A stretch of DNA of 64,000 bases from NCBI GenBank assembly GCA_037355855.1, contig CM074764.1, positions 1,302,001-1,366,000 on the forward strand, read 5' to 3'. Below are positions 57,646 to 64,000 of this stretch, in pieces (the first letter of the stretch is position 1; every line of letters starts with the position of its first letter). The position numbers were made by a program, and so were the translations under genes. Origin of the DNA: Pseudo-nitzschia pungens. Taxonomy: Eukaryota > Bacillariophyta > Bacillariophyceae > Bacillariales > Bacillariaceae. A model generated the notes under the pieces. The model searched no databases. It was not told the origin of the DNA and saw only the letters and a list, made by a program, of their open reading frames with translations.

Positions 57646-59445
57646 TCAAAAGATGGCCCGGGACAGCTGTCGCATGGGCTGAACGGGAGGAGCCACCATT
57701 CGCAATCGCGCGTCCTCGGCTTCGGCGGCGCTGTTGATGCTACTAATGCTGCTGTTGCGCCGCCGCCGATGATCGCTGCCACCCTCCGAGACCGGCGACA
57801 GGCGGACGGTGTCGTCGTCGTCGTCTCGCGGTGTTGTCTCGGATGGGTGGGAATCAAACCCGACCTGGCAGCAGCTCAACAGGGTCCGGGAGAGGCTCCT
57901 CCGACCGAGGACCAGGGGCGGCGGCATGCCCATGGCCTGCGCGAACAGGACCGGGTCTGGTTTGGGACCTTGCAACGTCATCATTGACTTTGTAGTTGTC
58001 GCTGGCATCATTGTCGTTTCCACCGGCATCGGATTCGGTGGGTGCACAAACACTTCCGTGGAAGGAATTGGGGATGGTGGTGCGTCTGGTGACACGGGAA
58101 CTACCACAGAGGATGGGGATGCTTCCAGAGGTTTTGGTTTCTTTGCCTTCTTCTTGGTCTTTTTCGATTTCTTAACCTTGGGAGAAGCTTTGCGGGTGAC
58201 CTTTGCTTCCGGTGCCAACAACCCTTGATCTTCGCTGGTCTCGTCGTTGACCGAGGAGACTGTAGTAGATTGATTCGCAGCAGTTCTGCTTCTGCTGGCA
58301 TGAGTAGAAGTAGAAGACTCCGTTGTGGATGCATCGGACGAGGAGGATGTGGAGGACACCATCGTTACAGAGGACGGTTTGGATTGCTCCTTCGATTTGG
58401 ATTGCTCCTTCGATTTGGATTTGGATTTGGATTTAACTTTCTTCTTTTTCTTCTTGGAGGAAGACGATGTCGAAGACGACGACATCAGCGACGATTGGGA
58501 TTCGTGTGGAGTGATCTCGAACTCGATCTTGGTCTCGAACTCGATCTCGGCCTCGGTCTGGATCTGCGTCTCGGTTTGTTTCTTGGTTCCCTTTTTCTTC
58601 TCCTTTGACTTTTTCCCCTTTTTGGATTTCTTCTTCTTGCTTCCCGGAGCGGGATCGGAACCGGGCTCGGATGGGCGGTGCGTATCCGCTTCCGCTTCCG
58701 CTTCCGCATCGGAATCCGCTTCCTCTCTGGAGGACGACTTGTTGTCCTGCGATTCCAGAGACAGCTTGCGGGTCGGGACCGAGACGGGAACGTCGGCCCT
58801 AGCCACCGCTTCCCCGGCCTCCGAGTTCGTGTTGCTCGAAAGCCTCTTTCGGTGCGCGGACCCTCCCAGCGACGGAGAACGAAAGCGGACCGGAACGGAG
58901 AGGGGGTGGGCCGCCGCCGCTGCTACCACCGCCGATGCCTCGCTCGGGAGGGGTGGCGGAGTCGAAGGCGGAGGAGGAGGAGACGCCAACCCGAATCCCC
59001 GTCCGAATCCGTTGCCCTTGCCCCTGCCGTTGCGGGATCGATCGTTGCGCCGCAGCGGGGAGGCGTAGCCGCTGGATTCCCACCGCGAGGAGGACGAATG
59101 GGACGAAGACGACGAAGAGGAGGAGGAGGTCCTTTGGGTGCCCGTGGCAAACACAGAGGACGACGTACGATCCCAAGCCGTGGGAGCATGGATTGTCGAC
59201 AACGATCGTTGCGGCGTCACTGTGTTCGGTGGGATCGTCCTCGTCCTCGTCCTCGTCCTCGTTCTCCTTGTAGTAGTCGTAGTTTTTGGAGTTGTTGTTG
59301 TTTTGTTGTTGTTGGAATGCTTCTTCCGCAAGAGACGCCCCAAAAACGTTGAGAGCGGAGAGGATGCCTGCGTCCTGGACTCGGTTCCGGGTTTGGATTC
59401 CGGATGGTCGGGAATCGGCGAGATTGCTGAGTTGGGTTTCGTCAT
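57646..59445 (-). CDS. Low-complexity Ser/Lys/Thr-rich hypothetical protein
   Basis: Single open frame of 599 residues from the ATG at 59443-59445. There is no recognised domain. Order: an N-terminal Ser/Pro region, an RTRTRTRTRT run, a Ser run (SSSSSSSSSHSSSS), Pro-rich PPPPPSTPPPLP, an acidic block (EEADSDAEAEAEAD), a Lys-rich block (KKKKSKKGKKSKEKKKG), alternating Glu-rich TEAEIEFETKIEFEI, a KVKSKSKSKSKEQSKSKEQ block, more Lys blocks (KKSKKTKKKAKKPK), then a less biased C-terminus (ALFAQAMG-like segment, SLSRTLLSCCQVGFDSHPSE, NSSISSINSAAEAEDARLRM). The KSKSK/Ser blocks are similar in style to silica-associated peptides, but there is no signal peptide, so a nuclear or disordered scaffold role is equally possible. 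Confidence 0.6.
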   Translation of the reverse strand: MTKPNSAISPIPDHPESKPGTESRTQASSPLSTFLGRLLRKKHSNNNKTTTTPKTTTTTRRTRTRTRTRTIPPNTVTPQRSLSTIHAPTAWDRTSSSVFATGTQRTSSSSSSSSSHSSSSRWESSGYASPLRRNDRSRNGRGKGNGFGRGFGLASPPPPPSTPPPLPSEASAVVAAAAAHPLSVPVRFRSPSLGGSAHRKRLSSNTNSEAGEAVARADVPVSVPTRKLSLESQDNKSSSREEADSDAEAEAEADTHRPSEPGSDPAPGSKKKKSKKGKKSKEKKKGTKKQTETQIQTEAEIEFETKIEFEITPHESQSSLMSSSSTSSSSKKKKKKVKSKSKSKSKEQSKSKEQSKPSSVTMVSSTSSSSDASTTESSTSTHASRSRTAANQSTTVSSVNDETSEDQGLLAPEAKVTRKASPKVKKSKKTKKKAKKPKPLEASPSSVVVPVSPDAPPSPIPSTEVFVHPPNPMPVETTMMPATTTKSMMTLQGPKPDPVLFAQAMGMPPPLVLGRRSLSRTLLSCCQVGFDSHPSETTPRDDDDDTVRLSPVSEGGSDHRRRRNSSISSINSAAEAEDARLRMVAPPVQPMRQLSRAIF

Positions 59446-59960
59446 TGCCGGTAGCGCAGTCGTTGTTAGGTCGGTTGTTTACTGTACAGTACTGTACTGT
59501 AAGGTTACTATAGTGCAGCGTGCTTGGCTGAGAGCTGCAGAGAAGAGAGGTGGTGGATTGTGTTGGTTCTGTTTTGTGAATGAATGGATGGGTGAGTGAG
59601 TGAGTGGACAAATGACAGTGATGAATCAATCAACAATCTCCGAAAAAGGAATCTCAACGAGGAAGGTACTTGGATTGTGCTTCGATTCGTGCGCTATTCC
59701 AGAACATTGGGAATCATCGAGAACCGAAGGAGGACCTTGCACGCACGAACACCGAGATTGGGCCGGCTAACTAATAATAGGGTATTCAAAAAAAGCGAAA
59801 ACCAGACGCACGGCAAACCGTCCCACGGTTCCAAAATAATCGTGTTTTCCCACCCATTCCGACGAATTGCCAGGAAAGCGAGACCGACCGACCGACCGAC
59901 CGAACGAATCCGCATCGTACGGTGCCCTAACTCCGTGTGTGGAAACCATGTGTCGCCGCA

Positions 59961-59980
59961 TATATAAGGCATATATAAGG
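59961..59980 (+). promoter_or_regulatory. Tandem TATA-box-like motifs
   Basis: CATATATAAGG occurs twice in a row. No protein-coding gene follows on the plus strand for 2 kb. It could drive an unrecognised RNA gene or be chance. Confidence 0.25.
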
Positions 59981-60419
59981 CCAGACGTGGAAATTGTTTC
60001 AACTGTGACCTTAGGCGCAATCGATTGGAGCTTTCCGTAGATTCAATAACCGCACGGTGGTATGGATATACAGAAACCGTGGCAATTCCAAGCAGCCGCG
60101 GTGGAACGATGGATTCCACGATGCGCCACCAGTACCGTATGCAATACCGTTGCATCGCCGGAGCAATAGTCGAGCAGAGGAGTCCCAATCCCCACCGCAC
60201 GGTAAGTACAGTAGTGTACAGTATTTGGGGAGGAATTCCTGGTCGGCTACCCTACTACGTAAGGTTACTGCATGGTAGGTGGTGCGTGGTGCGAGGTGTT
60301 TTTCCGGTGGAAGGTCCGTCCGGGACAATGATACTCGCTGACATTTTCATTGAGAAAGTGTGACTGGTTGGTAGCGCCAACGGCTCCACGACCACTCCCG
60401 TTTCGTTGCCTGGTACTGT

Positions 60420-60517
60420 ACTACAGAATTCCCATCAGCTGTCCCCGGGTTTCAGTAGAAATTAGTAGTCGGGGACGTACCGTAGAACCGGGGGACAGCT
60501 GATAAGAATTTTGTAGT
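60420..60517. repeat. Imperfect inverted repeat, about 31-base arms
   Basis: Left arm 60420-60450 and right arm 60487-60517 pair with about five mismatches (shared core ATCAGCTGTCCCC). The loop is about 36 bases. It would form a stable hairpin and may be a small transposon relic. Confidence 0.8.
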
Positions 60518-62105
60518 ACCGGATCCGGTACCTTACCATTTCCAATGTAGTTTGTACCGAAACTCTTACTCAGCCGGAAACATTATGGAATAAAGCTGTT
60601 CGGACCATTAAGTAATTAGTGCCAACTATTGTACGTGTAGTTGTCGCTTAGTTCAAGAACCAAAGGTCAGCCGGCGTATTCTATCGTACTGTACGTAGTG
60701 TGGGGTGGAGTTCTGCGTTCTTCCCAGATGGACAATCAGAACACCTAGTAGTAGTAGTAAACTCTTCCCACGGCAATCTCTCTTAACGAAGAATACAATT
60801 TGTTTGTGAGGATGAATCAATCCCTCTGTTGCAGTGGTAAGCCTTAGCAACTACGAAGTACTACGAAGTAGTTGAAGTCACTACGAAGTAAGGTTAAATA
60901 AATAATAAGGTTACTACGTACTTCGTAATAATAATATCCTCGCTTATTGCAATACACGCATTACTAAAGCATACAGATATTTCACAGGTTATGTATTACT
61001 AAATTACTATTACTACTACTCGTATTACTCTTGACTGTCAGCAACAATATCAGAATTTTAAAAAAGGAAAAATGCTTGCCATCCAAGTTCTTCTTGTAGT
61101 AGCTAGAAGTTAGAATTCCTAACTAAAAAAATACAGCACCAACAATCTTCCAGCAGTCAAAAGAACAAGAAGCATGGTGGTGGATCGAAAGCTACTACTA
61201 CTATTCAAAGTTCCAGCAGAGCAATGAGACGAATCAAAATCATACTACTACCCAGCAATGCCAAGAAAAAAAAGTGCTGGCTGGCTGTTACTCTTCCTTT
61301 ACAGTATTGCATGAAACGCAAATGGATTATCAAAACCGGCAAAGTCATGGTTCTTGCTATTGATGAGAGGGGATGATTTTGAAATCGACCAAATCCAACA
61401 AATCCTGTTTTTGATGCATGAACCCGTGGGATGGGTTTACGTGAACGTAGTAACCTTAACCTTATCTAGAAAAAAATATTTCAAAATTTTGATTGAATAA
61501 AAAGTTTCTCGGTAACGCTGCAAGTACTCCTTCTGGTCAATCTTGTAGTCGAGTGAGTCTAAAAGTTCTGCGGCAGCAAAACCCAATCGATGGCGTCGAC
61601 CAATGAGAAAATCGTGTTGGATGGGGATCGGTTTTGAAATTCAAAAAAAAAGGAACGTGATGATGCCTCCATGCAGAAAAAATGCCACTCTCTCCGGTGC
61701 GCTACCTACACTTTCTACGACGTTCTACGTACCGTTTTCTTGCAAGGACAACCTCGTTCCAATTATCTTTTTTGAACGAGAGAATCATGGGAATTACACA
61801 TTTAAATTAATTCGTACATACATTGCGAGTGCAAAGCACTTGTCCCGCAAACCTTCAACAACGACACAGCAATGATTCTGTGAAACCAGAGCAAACCACC
61901 AACTGCGAAACAAAAAGTATTTATTGGAATTGCAAATTGTTTCCGTTGCAACGTCGCCAACACCAACCCACCCACCGCGCTCGAGAGTATCCCCACTACG
62001 GTATCTAAGAAACCCGATCGAAGTCTCGAAGTCCATCGTCCCGCCCGCCGCTTGTCGTTCGCCCCAGAAATCCAGCAATCCACTCGAAAAAAACAAAACA
62101 AAACC

Positions 62106-63882
62106 ATGAGCCGTCCTTCGTCTCCGTCTCTGTCTCCGACCAACCGACCGTTCGCGTCCCCAACCCGCAAAGCCTTCCGACCCACCAAGTGGTGGACGAT
62201 CGCCTGCGCGGGCTGCTGGGCATTCGTCCTGCTGTCCCACTGCATTACCGTTTCGCGCTCGCAAGCCACCGACGACTACAAAGACAGCGACGGCGACAGC
62301 GACGAGTGGGGTGCCAACCTGGAGGACCACCCCGATCCCAACGACGAGCACCACGAGGGAATGGTCTACATCGGCCAGCACGACCCGCAGACCGGAAAGC
62401 GCATCGGCTTTGACAGGGACAACGGCATCCGGTACGTCTTTGGGACCTCCTTCGACGAGACCCACAAGTCCATCGCCGAGGCCGACCTGCTGCACCACCC
62501 GCTCCGGCCGGTCCACGACATTCCAGAGCACGAGCGCGAGCAAATACTGAAAGACCGTCGCCACAAATCCCTCCAACAGAAGGAGGACGGCAGCTTTGCC
62601 ATGCCCAAGGCCTTTGGGCACGTCGACGAGCACCCCCTCGACGGCGGGGTGGTCCCGCCCAGGGTGGTCCACGTCGATCCCTTTTTTCTGGACGCGACCC
62701 TCGTCACCAACAAGGAGTTCGGCAGGTTCGTGCGGGCGACCTACTACGAGACCGAGGCGGAGAAGTACGGGTGGTCCTTTGTCCTGGAGACCATGGTGGA
62801 CAAGGCGGCACTGGCCGAGCAGGCACCCCACGACGAGCTGGAGGCCGATCCGGAGGCTCAGCACTGGATCGCCGTGGACGGGGCCTACTGGAGGCGGCCG
62901 GAGGGACCCAACTCGAGCTACAAGGTGCGTTGCTATCGTGCTGTGATGTGTTGTCATGTGTTGTGTTGTGATATGATGCAATATGATGTGTTGTGTTGTG
63001 TTGTGTTGTGTTGTGTCGGACGAGAAGTACGAATGCAATGACAATAGGATTTTCTGGCGAGGAGTGATTGTTTCTGTTGTTTCGGGCCGCTCACCCCGCT
63101 TGCTCCATCCATCTCCAAATCGCAATTGGTTTTGTCTCCCGCTCCGCTTCCACCAGTACCGGGAAGACCACCCCGTGGTCCACGTCTCCCACCGGGACGC
63201 CGCCGAGTACTGCAAGTGGGTCGGAAAGCGACTCCCGGGGGAGTGGGAATACGAGGCCGCCGCCAGGGGCAAGCACACCGGACCCTCCAACCGGACCCTC
63301 TTTGCCTGGGGCGACGACGACAAGGACTGGGAGCTCGCCGCCAAGCACGCCAACCTGTGGGGCCCCGGCAGGTTCCCGACCGAAAACGACGCCCCCGACG
63401 GCTACCGGGCAACGTCTCCCGTCACGCACTACCCCCCCAACGCGCTCGGGGTGCACGACACGACCGGAAACGTCTGGGAGTGGATGCGCGGCGGCAAGCA
63501 CAAGGCCCGGATCGTCCGCGGGGCCTCCTTTGTCGACTCGCTGGACGGGTCGTTCAACCACGCCGCGACGCTGGGGGCCCGGTCCACGATCCACGCCACC
63601 ACCACCACGGCCAACGTGGGCTTTCGCTGCGCGAAGGCGCCGAAGCGGCGGACCGAGTTCCACTACGTGACCCACGACGAGGCGACCCACGGGCAGCTGG
63701 CCATCGAGGATCAGTTCGGGAAGCGGGACGCCATTCCGCAGCAGGGTTGGGAGGACCAGCACCACTACGTCGAGGAAGACGACGAGGACGACGACGAGGA
63801 CGATCCGGACGGGCTCTACAACAACCAGATCAAGAAACGACGCGTGGTCAAGAAGCGGGAGCGGTATTCGAACGAATTATAG
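62106..63882 (+). CDS. FGE-sulfatase-fold protein of SUMF2 (pFGE) type, type II membrane
   Basis: Exons 62106-62924 and 63157-63882 join in phase 0 (YKYREDHPVVHVSHRDAAEY) over a 232-nt intron, giving 514 residues. One TM helix lies at about residues 29-49 (WWTIACAGCWAFVLLSHC), so the rest should be luminal. The FGE-sulfatase fold is clear: PFFLDATLVTNKEFGRFVRA, WIAVDGAYWRRPEG, YCKWVGKRLPGEWEYEAAAR, TLFAWGDD, SPVTHYPPNALGVHDTTGNV, WEWMRGG, RIVRGASF and NVGFRCAKAP. In formylglycine-generating enzyme the last block has two catalytic Cys; here it reads VDSLDGSFNHAATLGARS with none, like SUMF2. It is therefore probably not an active sulfatase modifier. The C-terminus has an extra acidic tail (VEEDDEDDDEDDPDG) and a basic end (KKRRVVKKRER). 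The ATG at 62106 was chosen because the frame before it lacks an ATG. The intron carries TGTTG repeats by its donor. Confidence 0.9.
62940..63017. repeat. TGTTG/TGATG pentamer-type repeat in an intron
   Basis: Repeats of 5-base units begin about 15 bases after the donor of the SUMF2-like gene's intron. Confidence 0.85.
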
Positions 63883-64000
63883 ATAGAAAGAAAGAACGAA
63901 AGAAAGAAAATGAGATGGACGGATTGGATTAGATTCACAGGCGCTAGAATCCACAAACCAACCACCAACCCTACGCTACATCCTCGTCACAGCACAACAA
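63883..64000. other. 3' flank to window end
   Basis: Begins with a GAAA/GAAC-type repeat right after the stop codon. No gene is visible. Confidence 0.7.

Larger units (their letters stand above)
59446..62105. other. Long spacer with repeats and an orphan TATA-like pair
   Basis: Holds a tandem TATATAAGG pair at about 59961-59980, an inverted repeat at 60420-60517, a dense ACTACGAAGTA/GTAAGGTTA patch at 60850-60935, and AT-rich DNA to 61500. The frame at 60025-60363 (plus) starts at a TTG and has no domain. The last 100 bases are the likely leader of the SUMF2-like gene. Confidence 0.6.

Overview
This is nuclear DNA of a photosynthetic stramenopile, most likely a raphid pennate diatom. Three predicted proteins (8520-9494, 12723-14058, 54991-56588) start with a signal peptide ending in an A-x-A-F or S-E-A-F type motif, the bipartite plastid presequence seen in diatoms. 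A gene with the DUF6824-type domain, which is expanded in diatoms, lies at 51487-52086. A long PT-rich, Lys/Ser/Gly-repeat secreted or membrane protein lies at 39212-41997. Genes have few short introns (GT-AG), no operons, and gene-poor spacers rich in microsatellites. No bacterial, CRISPR or prophage feature was seen.

Layout. 1-1626: 5' part of a single-TM protein (minus, cut by the window edge). 3478-6694: cytosolic-type arginyl-tRNA synthetase. 8520-9494: plastid-type two-repeat protein. 10610-10682: tRNA-Gln(CTG). 12723-14058: plastid GrpE. 14689-16426: repeat-rich hypothetical protein. 17040-17112: tRNA-Phe(GAA). 18736-21633: EST1/SMG7-like protein. 22244-28019: RNA polymerase I largest subunit. 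29068-30777: cysteinyl-tRNA synthetase. 33442-36226: cationic amino acid transporter with micro-exons. 36381-37793: LRR protein. 39212-41997: modular repeat membrane protein. 43347-44373: inverted-repeat element and a decayed reverse-transcriptase-type fragment. 45371-47431: GH47 mannosidase. 48735-50530: degenerate repeats and a GC-rich island. 51487-52086 and 53565-54248: intact and internally deleted DUF6824-type copies. 54991-56588: plastid methionine aminopeptidase. 57646-59445: low-complexity Ser/Lys protein. 62106-63882: SUMF2-like FGE-sulfatase-fold protein.

Many genes serve basic expression of genetic information: two tRNAs, two aminoacyl-tRNA synthetases, Pol I, an NMD-type factor, and N-terminal Met removal. 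Others serve plastid proteostasis (GrpE, MetAP) and the secretory pathway (GH47 mannosidase, SUMF2-like protein, repeat membrane protein). They look like independent genes on a chromosome arm rather than one pathway.

The main oddities are these. (1) At least four places in conserved genes need one base skipped (+1) to keep the reading frame. (2) Short-unit tandem repeats, often pentamers, recur just inside 5' splice sites and beside start or stop codons. (3) One transporter has 22-, 47- and 19-nt exons. (4) The 879-residue repeat protein has silaffin-like composition. All exon joins were deduced by eye from splice signals, phase and protein-family continuity; no search was run.
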